From positions 1 to 19,102 of the forward strand of contig DATJZH010000218.1 in NCBI GenBank assembly GCA_035499215.1: 19,102 nucleotides of DNA, given 5' to 3'. The notes below the pieces were generated by a model that made no database searches, had not been told where the DNA came from, and saw nothing but the letters and a program-made list of their open reading frames with translations. The position numbers and the translations under genes were made by a program. Numbering within the stretch: the stretch's first letter is position 1; every line of letters begins with the position of its first letter. Source of the DNA: DATJZH01 sp035499215. GTDB taxonomy: Bacteria > Actinomycetota > Actinomycetes > Streptosporangiales > Streptosporangiaceae. Below, in pieces: positions 1 through 8,073 of the stretch.

Positions 1-369
1 CACCGCAAGCGCGCCTTCGGCGCGCTGGGCAAGCCGGGAGAGGTGACCCTGATCGCGGCCGCCCTGGATGAGCCGGGAGTTCCGCTCGGCTGGGCCTGGC
101 TGTCGGCCCGCACCAACTCGATGACCGGGGCGCGCTACGGCAATTTCAGGTCGCTTGCCGCCGCTGACGTCCCCGACCGCGCCCTGATCGGCGAAGTGCT
201 GCTCGCAGCGGTCATCGAGACGGCCGATCAGGCCGGGCTCACCCGCCTTACCGGCAAGGTGCACGCGGCCAACCTCGGCATGCGGACGCTGTACCGGAAA
301 TTCGGGTTCGAGGCCGCGCATCTGACGATGGAACGCCGCGCCCCGGGCGGGCAGGCTGCCTCACCATGA
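1..369 (+). CDS. GNAT-family acetyltransferase, C-terminal part (5' end outside window)
   Basis: The reading frame is open from base 1 and ends at TGA 367-369, so the gene starts upstream of the window. The visible part (about 122 residues) has a GNAT-like C-terminal half. A strand ending in a GKVHAANLGM-type turn is followed by LYRKFGFE, the usual 'N..m..LY.k.GF' end of the acetyl-CoA fold. A GTG at 43 could act as a start but lies inside what looks like continuous domain sequence. The stop overlaps the start of the next gene (ATGA, 366-369), so it is probably translated as one operon with the FkbH-like protein and the acyl carrier protein. The substrate cannot be told; an acyl or amino group on a carrier-bound intermediate is a guess from context. 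Confidence 0.7.
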   Translation, partial: HRKRAFGALGKPGEVTLIAAALDEPGVPLGWAWLSARTNSMTGARYGNFRSLAAADVPDRALIGEVLLAAVIETADQAGLTRLTGKVHAANLGMRTLYRKFGFEAAHLTMERRAPGGQAASP

Positions 370-1403
370 TCAAGTGCGTGGTCTGGGACCTCGATAACAC
401 CCTGCTGGACGGGGTCTACCTGGAGTCCGGTCCGGCCAGTAGGCCCCCGGCCAATCCGCAGATGCTCGGTGTGCTGCGCGAGCTGGCCGGCCGTGGCATT
501 GTCCACGCGATCGCCAGCCGCAATCCGCCTGAGGCCGCTGCCTACGCCGCGCGGGTGGCCGGGACCGAGTTCGCGGCCGCCGAGTGCGGCTGGGACGCCA
601 AGCCGGACGCGATCCGCCGGATCGTCGCCGAGCTTGGCATCGGCGCCGATGCCGTGGCCTTTGTCGACGACGAGCCGCTCGAGCGCGCCGAGGTTTCGGC
701 TGCGCTGCCAGCAGTGCTCGTGCTCGCCCCGGAGGACGCGGCGGAGGCGGCTTCCTGGCCGCAGTTCAGCCCGGCGGTGGTGACCCAGGAGGCTAGGCGC
801 CGCGGCCAGATGTATGCGCAGCGGCGCCGCCGGCAGGCGGAGGCGCGGGCCTACGGCGGATCACGCGATGAATTCCTGCGCCGCAACGGCACGCGCGTGG
901 TCATCGAGCCTGCCACCGCAGCCGACGTGCCCAGGCTGCACGAGCTGTCCGTCCGGACGCATCAGTTCAACTCGGCCGGCCAGCAACTCGGCGCGCGGGC
1001 CCTGGCGGAGCTGACCGGCTCAGCTGGGCATCGGGTCATCACCCTGCGGCTGTCGGACCGATTCGGTGACGACGGCATTGTCGGCGGTTGCGTGATCGAT
1101 TCCCGCGCGGGCCTCGGCTGGGCGGTTCCGCTGCTCATGATGTCCTGCCGGGCGATGGGCCGCGGCGTGATCGACGCGCTGCTGACCTGGCTGTGCCGGG
1201 CCGCCGCCGCCGACGGGGCGGCCGAGGTGCGGATGCCCTGCCGCCTCACCCCGCGCAACGTGCCGCTGCGGGTCGCGCTGGCCGCCGCCGGCTTCCGGGC
1301 CAGCGCGGGGTCGGCCGCCGCTGATCGCGCGGTATACAGATGCGAGCTGACCGGCGCGCTGCCGCCGCTGCCCAGCTGGGCGCTGGACAGGACGCGGGAA
1401 TGA
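366..1403 (+). CDS. FkbH-like HAD-IIIC protein with C-terminal GNAT domain
   Basis: A 345-residue protein with two domains. The HAD part (about residues 1-150) has motif I DLDNT (Asp8, Asp10), motif II Ser51 in IASRNP, motif III Lys79 in DAKPD, and motif IV FVDDEPLE (Asp101, Asp102). Residues about 175-330 form a GNAT-like domain beginning VVIEPATAADVPRLHELS and holding THQFNS, typical of the C-terminal half of FkbH proteins. FkbH-like enzymes load a glyceryl unit from 1,3-bisphosphoglycerate onto an acyl carrier protein. An ACP gene follows directly with an ATGA overlap, supporting this role. The family, as I recall it, has a cysteine just before S-K-N at motif II; here the residue is Ala (IASRN). 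The substrate may therefore differ, or this may be a plain HAD-IIIC phosphatase-like member. Confidence 0.8.
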   Translation: MIKCVVWDLDNTLLDGVYLESGPASRPPANPQMLGVLRELAGRGIVHAIASRNPPEAAAYAARVAGTEFAAAECGWDAKPDAIRRIVAELGIGADAVAFVDDEPLERAEVSAALPAVLVLAPEDAAEAASWPQFSPAVVTQEARRRGQMYAQRRRRQAEARAYGGSRDEFLRRNGTRVVIEPATAADVPRLHELSVRTHQFNSAGQQLGARALAELTGSAGHRVITLRLSDRFGDDGIVGGCVIDSRAGLGWAVPLLMMSCRAMGRGVIDALLTWLCRAAAADGAAEVRMPCRLTPRNVPLRVALAAAGFRASAGSAAADRAVYRCELTGALPPLPSWALDRTRE

Positions 1404-1747
1404 CCAGCGCGGCCCAGCAGGCGGTCGCCGACGAGTTGCGGCAGATACTCGCCCAGGTCACGGAAAGCGCGGCACTGCGCGCCATCCCGCTGGACTTTCC
1501 GCTGCTCCAAGCCGGCGCGGGCCTCGATTCGCTGACCGCGACATTGCTGCTGCGCAAGGTCCACCGCCAGTTCGCCGTCGACGTGGCCAGGGAGGACCTC
1601 AACCTCAGCTGCCTGGCCACACTCGGCACGCTCGCCGAGTTCATCGAGCAGCGGATCGCCGGCCGAGCCGATCCCGTCCCGCTGACGGGTCCTGCGAGCC
1701 CGCCAGGCATGACAGGCCCGGCGGAACCGGCGAACGGCAAGGGCTAA
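1400..1747 (+). CDS. acyl carrier protein (phosphopantetheine-binding)
   Basis: A 115-residue protein starting at ATG 1400, which overlaps the stop of the FkbH-like gene (ATGA). A longer in-frame start at 1340 would lie wholly inside the upstream gene and is less likely. The carrier domain covers about residues 8-90, with the 4'-phosphopantetheine attachment Ser44 in GLDSLTATLLL. The last 25 residues are a Pro/Gly/Ala-rich tail without visible fold. Its role would be to carry the acyl group made or transferred by the two upstream enzymes. Pairs of FkbH-like proteins and free-standing ACPs are known from glyceryl-ACP and methoxymalonyl-ACP biosynthesis. No polyketide synthase is visible, so the acceptor pathway must lie upstream of the window or elsewhere. 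Confidence 0.85.
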   Translation: MTSAAQQAVADELRQILAQVTESAALRAIPLDFPLLQAGAGLDSLTATLLLRKVHRQFAVDVAREDLNLSCLATLGTLAEFIEQRIAGRADPVPLTGPASPPGMTGPAEPANGKG

Positions 1748-1894
1748 CGAGGCTCCGGCGCGAGTGCGGACAAAGCGGGCGAGCTGACGGACTCCGAGGT
1801 TTCCGTTATGCGCAGGTAGTCTCGTTTCCTGGCGGTGGCGGCAGCCGGCCACGGCCGCCTGCGCCTGTACGCACCTCATCTCCGGAGGCAGCCG

Positions 1895-3097
1895 ATGCCC
1901 GCTGGAAGTTCAGCAAGCGCTGTATTCGCCATCGACGCGCTCAGGACACCGGTCGGCAAGATCAAGGGTGCGCTGCGGGATGTGCGTCCCGACCACCTCA
2001 CGGCGCAGGTCATTCAGGCGATCATGGCGCGCAACAGCTGGCTCGACCCGGCATCCATCGACGACGTGTACTGGGGGGCCGCCAACCAGGCGGGCGAGGA
2101 CAACCGCAACGTGGCCCGGATGGGCGTGCTGCTGGCCGGCCTGCCGGTGACCGTTCCCGGTGCCACAGTGAACCGGCTGTGCGGATCCGGGCTCGAGGCG
2201 ATCGCGGCGGCGGCCCGGGCGATCGCCGCGGGCGAAGCCGATATCTGCCTGGCCGGCGGCACCGAGTCCATGACCAGGGCGCCGTTCGTGCTGCCGCGCG
2301 CCGAGCAGGCCTTCCCCCGGGAGGCGGCGCTGTTCGATACGCGACTGGGCTGGCGCATGGTGAGCCCGCGCATGGCCGGGCTCTACCCGCCGGTAACCCT
2401 CGGCGAGACCGCGGAGAATGTCGCCGAGCGCTATGGCGTGGACCGGCAGCGGCAGGACGGGTTCGCCCTGGCCAGCCATCAGCGCGCCGCCGCCGCCGCA
2501 GCCGCGGGCCTGCTGGCCGAGGAGATCGTGCCGGTCGCGGCGCCGCACGGGCCGGTCACCGACGACGAGGTCATCCGGCCCGACATGACGCTTGCGGAGC
2601 TGGCGGGCCGCGAGCCCGCGTTTCGCCGGGGCGGCACGGTCACTGGCGGGAACTCCTCCCCGCTGAACGACGGAGCGGCCGGCCTGCTGCTGATGTCGGC
2701 GGGCGCGATGAGTGCGGCGGGCGCGACGCCGATCGCCAGGTACGCCGGCACCGCCGTGGCGGGTGTGCATCCGGACTACATGGGGATCGGTCCGGTGCCC
2801 GCACTGTCCAGGGCGCTGAGCAGGGCGGGCTGGCAGGCCCACGAGCTCGGCCTGATCGAAATCAACGAGGCGTTCGCGGCCCAGGCAGTCGCTGTCATCG
2901 ATGAGCTCAAGCTGGATCCTGACCTGGTCAACGTCAACGGCGGGGCGATCGCGATCGGCCACCCGATCGGCTGTTCCGGCGCCAGGATCACCACGACCTT
3001 GCTGCATGAGCTCCGCCGGCGCGGTGCCGCGCAGGCGGCGGCGACCATGTGCATCGGAGTGGGCCAGGGCATCGCGATGCTCTGGCAGGCACCCTGA
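1895..3097 (+). CDS. thiolase (acetyl-CoA acyltransferase), 3-oxoadipyl-CoA thiolase-like
   Basis: A 400-residue thiolase of normal family length. The nucleophilic cysteine is Cys96 in NRLCGSGLEA. The second-half motifs are INEAFAAQ, GHPIGCSG (His356) and CIGVGQG (Cys386), so all catalytic residues are present. The segment GAANQAGEDNRNVARM followed by LLAGLP is strongly reminiscent of PcaF/PaaJ beta-ketoadipyl-CoA thiolases, which cleave 3-oxoadipyl-CoA to succinyl-CoA and acetyl-CoA. A general beta-oxidation thiolase is the alternative. I chose ATG 1895 because GGAGG at 1884-1888 lies six bases upstream; the frame stays open to a GTG at 1835, but that stretch looks non-coding. The 147-base gap to the ACP gene suggests a separate transcript. 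No other aromatic-degradation gene is nearby. Confidence 0.92.
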   Translation: MPAGSSASAVFAIDALRTPVGKIKGALRDVRPDHLTAQVIQAIMARNSWLDPASIDDVYWGAANQAGEDNRNVARMGVLLAGLPVTVPGATVNRLCGSGLEAIAAAARAIAAGEADICLAGGTESMTRAPFVLPRAEQAFPREAALFDTRLGWRMVSPRMAGLYPPVTLGETAENVAERYGVDRQRQDGFALASHQRAAAAAAAGLLAEEIVPVAAPHGPVTDDEVIRPDMTLAELAGREPAFRRGGTVTGGNSSPLNDGAAGLLLMSAGAMSAAGATPIARYAGTAVAGVHPDYMGIGPVPALSRALSRAGWQAHELGLIEINEAFAAQAVAVIDELKLDPDLVNVNGGAIAIGHPIGCSGARITTTLLHELRRRGAAQAAATMCIGVGQGIAMLWQAP

Positions 3098-3101
3098 CGA
3101 C

Positions 3102-3135
3102 CGGCAGGCGTGCTTCGCCCGGCCCGGGCCTGCCG
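3102..3135 (+). terminator. hairpin after the thiolase gene, possible terminator
   Basis: CGGCAGGC at 3102-3109 is the exact reverse complement of GCCTGCCG at 3128-3135, giving an 8-bp GC-rich stem with an 18-base loop. It begins five bases after the thiolase stop and lies between two convergent genes. There is no T-run, which is common for actinomycete terminators, so the assignment rests on position and stem only. Confidence 0.4.
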
Positions 3136-3182
3136 TGACCAGGTCTCGCAGCACGGCCAGCGGACACCTCGTCAGCCGACGG

Positions 3183-4480
3183 TCACCTCTCCCTCGGCGA
3201 GCGGCCCCTCCGGTGCCAGTGACCCTGCGCCGGGGAACCCTCCGCCGCCGCCGCGGACCCGTCCGGCGCCCGCGGGCCGCCGGCAGCTAGCTCCGCGGCC
3301 GGCCGGTTCCCCGCCTGCCGCGGGCGGTACTTGCTCGCCACCGCCGCGGCGATCGACGGGTAGATCAGCACCGAGAGCACGCCGGCGCCAACCATGGCGG
3401 CCGTGTTCGCCGGGAGCATCACGCCGTCCTGCTGGCCGATCTCAGCCAGCGCGATGAGCAGCGGCATCGTCGTCGCCGTGATGAAGATCATTTCGACCCG
3501 CTGCGGCAGCGGCAGTGCGCGGCGGTAAACCAGCAGCGAGGGCAGCCCCCGCACGATCAGGAGCAGGATGAGGAATGCCAGCAGCCGCAGCGGATCGCGG
3601 ACGATCGCGGTGACATCAAGCGTCATCCCGGACACGACGAAGAAAATCGGAATGAACAGCCCGTAGCCGACCGCGTCGAGCTTGTCCTCGAGCGGGCGCA
3701 CGTCCGCCCCGATCTTGCGCAGCCAGCTGCGCAGCACCATCCCGGCCAGCATCGCGCCCAGGACCACGTCCAGCCCGAAACGCTCGGCCGCGACCAGCAG
3801 CACAAGCAGCAGCACGATGGAGACCCGCAGGGTCGTTTGCGCCGTCGCCCGCCGGCCCTGCTCGACGAGCCGGCGCAGCCGCGCGTCCCCGAACAGCCGC
3901 GGCAGCACGGCCAGGACCAGCGCAGCGACCACGACGGCCAGCAGGGATGCGATGGCCACGTACTCGTTGCGCTTGGTGAGGAAGAGCGAGATCGCGATGA
4001 TCGGGAACAGCTCGCCCACCGCCCCCGCCGCGAGCACATGCCTTCCGAAGCTGCCCTCGAGCATGCCGTTGTCGCCCAGGATGGGCAGCAGCGTGCCGAG
4101 GGCGGTAGTGGTCAGTGCAAGCGCGATCGGAACGAAGTCATGGACCTGGCCCGCAGCGGCCAGGCCGGCCACCACGCCGAGCGAGAGCGCCGCGCTCATT
4201 GCCCAGCCGTAGATCGCGAGCCGGCCCGGCGGCTGCCGGAGCAGCCGGGTTCCAGCTCGTAGCCGGCCAGCAGGAACAGGAAGCCCAAGCCGATGCTCGA
4301 CAGCAGCTGCATGCTGGCGGTGTCGGCGAGCCCCAGGCCGTGCGGACCGAGCAGGATGCCGAAGAGGATCAGGATGACCACCTGCGGCACCCGTGACTTC
4401 GGCAGCGCCGCGGCGATCATCGGTGCGAGGGCCGCTGCAAGGGCCACCGCCAGCAGCGTCTCCAGTCCCCGCTTGTCCAT
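3183..4480 (-). pseudogene. CPA2/Kef-type cation:proton antiporter, split by a frameshift
   Basis: Two minus-strand frames together make one antiporter. The first, from ATG 4480 to stop 4196, encodes MDKRGLETLL and three membrane segments ending in LGFLFLLAGYELEP, the third-helix motif of CPA2 exchangers. It then drifts into a Ser/Arg/Gly tail. The second, from ATG 4199 to stop 3183 (338 residues), carries the remaining hydrophobic helices and a Pro/Ala-rich tail. In the second frame, sequence upstream of its ATG reads LLRQPPGRLAIYGWA, which fits the missing loop after ELEP. One base therefore seems lost near 4245-4249 (GGG on the plus strand). The product would exchange Na+ or K+ for protons at the membrane. 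The halves also overlap as ATGA (4196-4199), so coupled translation of two pieces cannot be excluded. A G-rich SD-like run precedes ATG 4480. Confidence 0.75.
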
Positions 4481-4695
4481 GCCGGCCGCCCCCTTAGCCA
4501 AGCCCGAGCGCATCGGCGTTCCCGCCGACGAGGCAGGGTACCCCTCAGGTGACGGGAACCAGCGGGTCAGGGTGGCGCCGGAGAACAGGCCTGCCGGGAT
4601 GCGGGCCGGGCCGGCTGCGAGCCCGCCGGCGCCTGCCAACATATCCTGGACCGGGTACGTAGGGCACCGCCGCACCAGGCGGCGACCTGGCGCGG
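4481..4695. other. divergent intergenic region
   Basis: This 215-base gap separates the minus-strand antiporter from the plus-strand phosphatidyltransferase and should hold promoters for both. The antiporter frame stays open through it to 4675, but that extension lacks family features. I see no convincing -35/-10 pair on either strand and no strong inverted repeat. Confidence 0.4.
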
Positions 4696-5529
4696 ATGCC
4701 CGCGAGCGAGGGGACCGTGATCGTGCAGCAGGGCAGGATCGCGAAGACGGCGCCGGGCGACACGGCTGAGCCTGACCCGCGGCAGCGGATCCTGACCATA
4801 CCCAATGCGATCAGCGTGGCGCGGCTCGCCGGCGTGCCGGTCTTTCTCTGGCTTGTCCTCGGTGTGGCAAGCCAGGCTGCCGACTGGTGGGCTGTCGGCC
4901 TGCTGATCGCCTCGGGGCTTTCGGACTGGCTTGATGGCAGGCTTGCCCGCGCGCTGAACCAGCAGAGCAGCCTCGGCGAGGTGCTGGATCCGGCAGCGGA
5001 CCGGCTCTATATAGTGGCCACGGTCATCGCGCTCGCGGTGCGCTCCATCATCCCCTGGTGGCTGGTCGGGGTCCTCGGCGCGAGGGAACTGCTGCTGGGC
5101 TTCGTGCTCCTGGTCCTGCGCCGCCACGGTTACCCCGCCCTGCGGGTGAGCTTCGCCGGGAAGGCGGCGACGCTGTGCCTGCTTTACGCATTCCCGGTCC
5201 TGCTGCTGGGTTCGCATGCCTCCGGCTATGCGGAGACGGCCAGGGTGCTCGGTTGGGCTTTCGTCATCTGGGGAAGTGCACTGTACTGGTGCGCCGCCGT
5301 GCTGTACACCGTGCAGGCCAGGCACCTGGTCGTGGCGGATCGTCGGAAGAACGGGGCGGGAAGCCCAGCGCCCTGGACGCGCAGCACGGCGGCCGGGGCG
5401 GGCAGCACGGCGGCCGGGGCGGGCGAAACTGGAAACCGGGCGGGTCATAGCAGACAAGTCGGGCGACACGGCGAGAAGGCGAATAACGCAGCGGACGGGG
5501 CGGGCGGCCACGCTAAGCCAGGGGGCTGA
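4696..5529 (+). CDS. CDP-alcohol phosphatidyltransferase (PgsA/cardiolipin synthase family)
   Basis: A 277-residue integral membrane enzyme. The CDP-alcohol signature DGxxARx8GxxxDxxxD is perfect: Asp80, Gly81, Ala84, Arg85, Gly94, Asp98 and Asp102, with Asp77 completing the DxxDG metal site. About five or six hydrophobic helices span residues 35-215. Such enzymes move a phosphatidyl group from CDP-diacylglycerol to an alcohol such as glycerol-3-phosphate or phosphatidylglycerol. The position fits the pgsA2-like gene near garA in mycobacteria, but the alcohol cannot be read from sequence. The start is uncertain: ATG 4696 is given, while GAGGGG at 4708-4713 favours in-frame GTG 4717 or 4723. 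The last 60 residues form a hydrophilic Gly/Ala tail that includes a 21-base tandem duplication. Confidence 0.9.
   Translation: MPASEGTVIVQQGRIAKTAPGDTAEPDPRQRILTIPNAISVARLAGVPVFLWLVLGVASQAADWWAVGLLIASGLSDWLDGRLARALNQQSSLGEVLDPAADRLYIVATVIALAVRSIIPWWLVGVLGARELLLGFVLLVLRRHGYPALRVSFAGKAATLCLLYAFPVLLLGSHASGYAETARVLGWAFVIWGSALYWCAAVLYTVQARHLVVADRRKNGAGSPAPWTRSTAAGAGSTAAGAGETGNRAGHSRQVGRHGEKANNAADGAGGHAKPGG
5381..5422 (+). repeat. two tandem 21-base repeats
   Basis: The 21 bases at 5381-5401 are repeated exactly at 5402-5422 within the 3' end of the phosphatidyltransferase gene. They add two copies of Ser-Thr-Ala-Ala-Gly-Ala-Gly to the disordered C-terminal tail. The length preserves the frame. 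Confidence 0.9.
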
Positions 5530-5574
5530 GAGGCTGGGCGCAAGCCCGGCCGCAGGAAAGGAGGGCTGCCAGCA

Positions 5575-8073
5575 GTGAAGGCCGTCGTCATGGCTGGAGG
5601 AGAAGGAACGCGGCTGCGCCCGATGACCGCCAACCAGCCGAAACCGCTGCTGCCCGTGGCTAACAAGCCGATCATGGAGCACGTGCTCCGGCTGCTGCGG
5701 CGGCACGGCTTCACCGACACGGTGGTCACCGTCCAGTTCCTTGCCTCGATGGTGCGCAACTACTTCGGCGACGGCGATGACTTCGGGATGAGCCTGCAGT
5801 ACGCGACCGAGGAAACTCCGCTGGGCACGGCCGGCAGCGTGAAGAACGCCGAAGACGCGCTGCGGGACGCGCCTTTCCTGGTCATCTCCGGCGACGCGCT
5901 GACCGATATCGACCTGTCCGCGCTCGTCAGCTTCCATCAGGCCAACGACGCCCTGGTGACCGTCGCGCTGACCAGGGTCCCCGACCCGCTCGAGTTCGGG
6001 ATCGTCATAGCCGACGAAGGCGGCCGGATCCATCGCTTCCTGGAGAAGCCGACCTGGGGCCAGGTGTTCTCGGACACCGTCAACACCGGCGTCTACGTCA
6101 TGCAGCCCGAGGTGCTTGCCGAGTTCAAGGCAGGTGAGTCGCACGACTGGTCCGGCGACATCTTCCCCGCGCTGCTCGATCGCGGTGCACCGCTCTACGG
6201 CTGGGTTGCCGACGGCTACTGGGAGGACGTCGGCGGACTCGAAAGCTACCTCAAGGCCCAGGCAGACGTGCTGTCCGGGCGGGTCAGGGCGGACATCGAC
6301 GGCTTCGAGGTATCGCCGGGGGTCTGGGTCGCCGAGGGCGCCGCGGTCGATCCGGATGCGGTGCTGACCGGGCCGCTGTGCATCGGCGACTACGCCAAGG
6401 TCGAGGCCGGAGCACACCTGCGCGAGTACACCGTGGTGGGCAGCAACGTGGTGGTGAAGGAGGGCGCGTTCCTGCACCGGGCAGTGGTGCACAACAACGT
6501 CTATGTGGGGCTCGGCGCCACCCTGCGGGGCTGCGTGATCGGGAAGAACACCGACGTGATGAGGGGCGCACGGGTCGAGGAGGCGGCTGTCGTCGGCGAC
6601 GAGTGCGTCATCGAGTCTGAGGCCTATGTGTCGTCCGGGGTGAAGGTCTACCCATTCAAGACCATCGAGGCCGGTGCCGTCGTCAATACCAGCGTCATCT
6701 GGGAGTCGCGGGGGCAGCGCACCCTCTTCGGCCCGCGCGGGGTATCGGGCCTGGTGAACGTCGAGATCACGCCGGAACTGTGCGTCCGGCTCGCGAGCGC
6801 GTATGCCACCACGCTGCGCAAGGGCGCGGTAGTCACCACATCACGGGACGTGTCCAGGGCGGCCAGGGCCCTGAAGCGGGCAGTACACGGCGCGCTGAAT
6901 GCCAGCGCGATCAACGTGGTCGACCTGGAGGCCCAGCCGCTGCCGGTGGCCAGGTTCGAGACGGGACGCGACGAGTACAGCGGCGGCATCGCCCTGCGCA
7001 CCACGCCGGGCGATCCGCAGTCCATCGACATCATTTTCTTCGACGACCAGGGCGCCGATCTGTCCCAGGCCGCCCAGCGCAAGCTTGAGCGCGTTTTCTC
7101 CCGGCAGGAGTACCGCCGTGCCTTTCCCGGTGAGATCGCCGAGCTGACTTACCCGCCCCGCGTCATCGAGTCGTACACCCGCGAGCTGCTCCGCTGCGTG
7201 GACATGACCGGCGTGCGGGGAGCGGGGCTCAAGGTGGTGGCCGACTGCGCCGGCGGGACGGCATCGCTGGTGCTGCCCCTCCTGCTGGGCAGGATCGGCG
7301 TTGACGTGCTGACCGTCAACAACCGGCTGGATGAGTCGTCGCCCACCCAGTCGGTGGCCCAGATACGCGCGGGCATGCACCGGCTGGCCGAACTTGTTGC
7401 CTCGTCGGGGGCAGCGTTCGGCGTCCGATTCGACCCGGTCGGCGAGCGGATCACGCTCATTGACGACAAGGGCGCGCTGGTCAGCGACGACCGGGCCCTG
7501 CTCGTCGTCCTCGACCTGATCGCCGCTGAGCGGCGGGCCGGCCGGGTCGCCCTGCCGGTCACCACCACCCGGGTTGCCGAGCAGGTCAGCCACTACCACG
7601 GCGTGTCTGTGGACTGGACCCCGACGTCGCTCTTCGGCCTGTACGAGGCGACGGCCTCCGACGACGTGATCTTCGCTGCCGACGGCCGGGGGGGCTTCGT
7701 CGTGCCCGAGTTCTCCCGGTCCATCGATGGGATCGCCGCTTTCACCCGGCTGATCGGCCTGGTGGCCAGAACCCGGCTGACCCTCAGCCAGATCCAGTCC
7801 CGCATTCCGGCCGTCTGGCTGCTCAGGCGCTCGATGCCGACCCCGTGGGCCGCGAAGGGCATCGTGATGCGCACCGTGGTCGAGGCCGCGGCGGACCGGC
7901 CGATCGACACCACCGACGGCGTCCGGGTGGTGGAGCACGACCGGGGCTGGATCCTGGTGCTGCCCGACCCGGCCGACGCTGTTACCCACCTGTGGGCGGA
8001 GGGCATGGACGCTGACACGGCTCAGTCGCTGCTGGACGAGTGGGCAGCCGTTGTCGAGCGGTCCGGCCGCTGA
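5575..8073 (+). CDS. sugar-1-phosphate nucleotidyltransferase fused to a phosphomannomutase-like domain
   Basis: An 832-residue three-part protein usually annotated as mannose-1-phosphate guanylyltransferase. Residues 1-240 are a nucleotidyltransferase with intact GGEGTRLRPMT and KPLLPV motifs near the N-terminus, GDALTDID around residue 105 and an EKP motif. Residues about 250-375 are left-handed beta-helix hexapeptide repeats. Residues 380-832 have the length and order of an alpha-D-phosphohexomutase, but the active-site motifs are lost: GGIALRTTPGDP (about 470-481) replaces the TASHNP loop, FDPVGER (about 619-625) replaces DGDGDR, DGRGGF (703-708) replaces GEESGH, and LPDPADA (about 796-802) replaces RPSGTEP. 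The protein likely makes an NDP-sugar such as GDP-mannose, the mutase part being structural or regulatory. GTG 5575 has a strong SD, AAAGGAGGG at 5557-5565. It lies 45 bases after the phosphatidyltransferase, probably in the same operon. Confidence 0.88.
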   Translation: MKAVVMAGGEGTRLRPMTANQPKPLLPVANKPIMEHVLRLLRRHGFTDTVVTVQFLASMVRNYFGDGDDFGMSLQYATEETPLGTAGSVKNAEDALRDAPFLVISGDALTDIDLSALVSFHQANDALVTVALTRVPDPLEFGIVIADEGGRIHRFLEKPTWGQVFSDTVNTGVYVMQPEVLAEFKAGESHDWSGDIFPALLDRGAPLYGWVADGYWEDVGGLESYLKAQADVLSGRVRADIDGFEVSPGVWVAEGAAVDPDAVLTGPLCIGDYAKVEAGAHLREYTVVGSNVVVKEGAFLHRAVVHNNVYVGLGATLRGCVIGKNTDVMRGARVEEAAVVGDECVIESEAYVSSGVKVYPFKTIEAGAVVNTSVIWESRGQRTLFGPRGVSGLVNVEITPELCVRLASAYATTLRKGAVVTTSRDVSRAARALKRAVHGALNASAINVVDLEAQPLPVARFETGRDEYSGGIALRTTPGDPQSIDIIFFDDQGADLSQAAQRKLERVFSRQEYRRAFPGEIAELTYPPRVIESYTRELLRCVDMTGVRGAGLKVVADCAGGTASLVLPLLLGRIGVDVLTVNNRLDESSPTQSVAQIRAGMHRLAELVASSGAAFGVRFDPVGERITLIDDKGALVSDDRALLVVLDLIAAERRAGRVALPVTTTRVAEQVSHYHGVSVDWTPTSLFGLYEATASDDVIFAADGRGGFVVPEFSRSIDGIAAFTRLIGLVARTRLTLSQIQSRIPAVWLLRRSMPTPWAAKGIVMRTVVEAAADRPIDTTDGVRVVEHDRGWILVLPDPADAVTHLWAEGMDADTAQSLLDEWAAVVERSGR

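Noticed and set aside
1910..3154. Minus-strand open frame of 414 codons opposite the thiolase.
   Set aside because: The plus strand encodes a complete thiolase with all catalytic residues; the minus frame has no family features.
4240..4256. Programmed -1 frameshift in the antiporter.
   Set aside because: The bases at the junction (GAACCCGGCTG on the minus strand) do not form a standard slippery heptamer and I see no obvious downstream stimulator; loss of a base or a sequence error is simpler.
4567..6492. Minus-strand open frame of 641 codons opposite the phosphatidyltransferase and nucleotidyltransferase genes.
   Set aside because: It has no recognisable domain, is rich in Arg, His, Gly and Gln as expected for an antisense reading of GC-rich genes, and lies opposite two well-supported genes.
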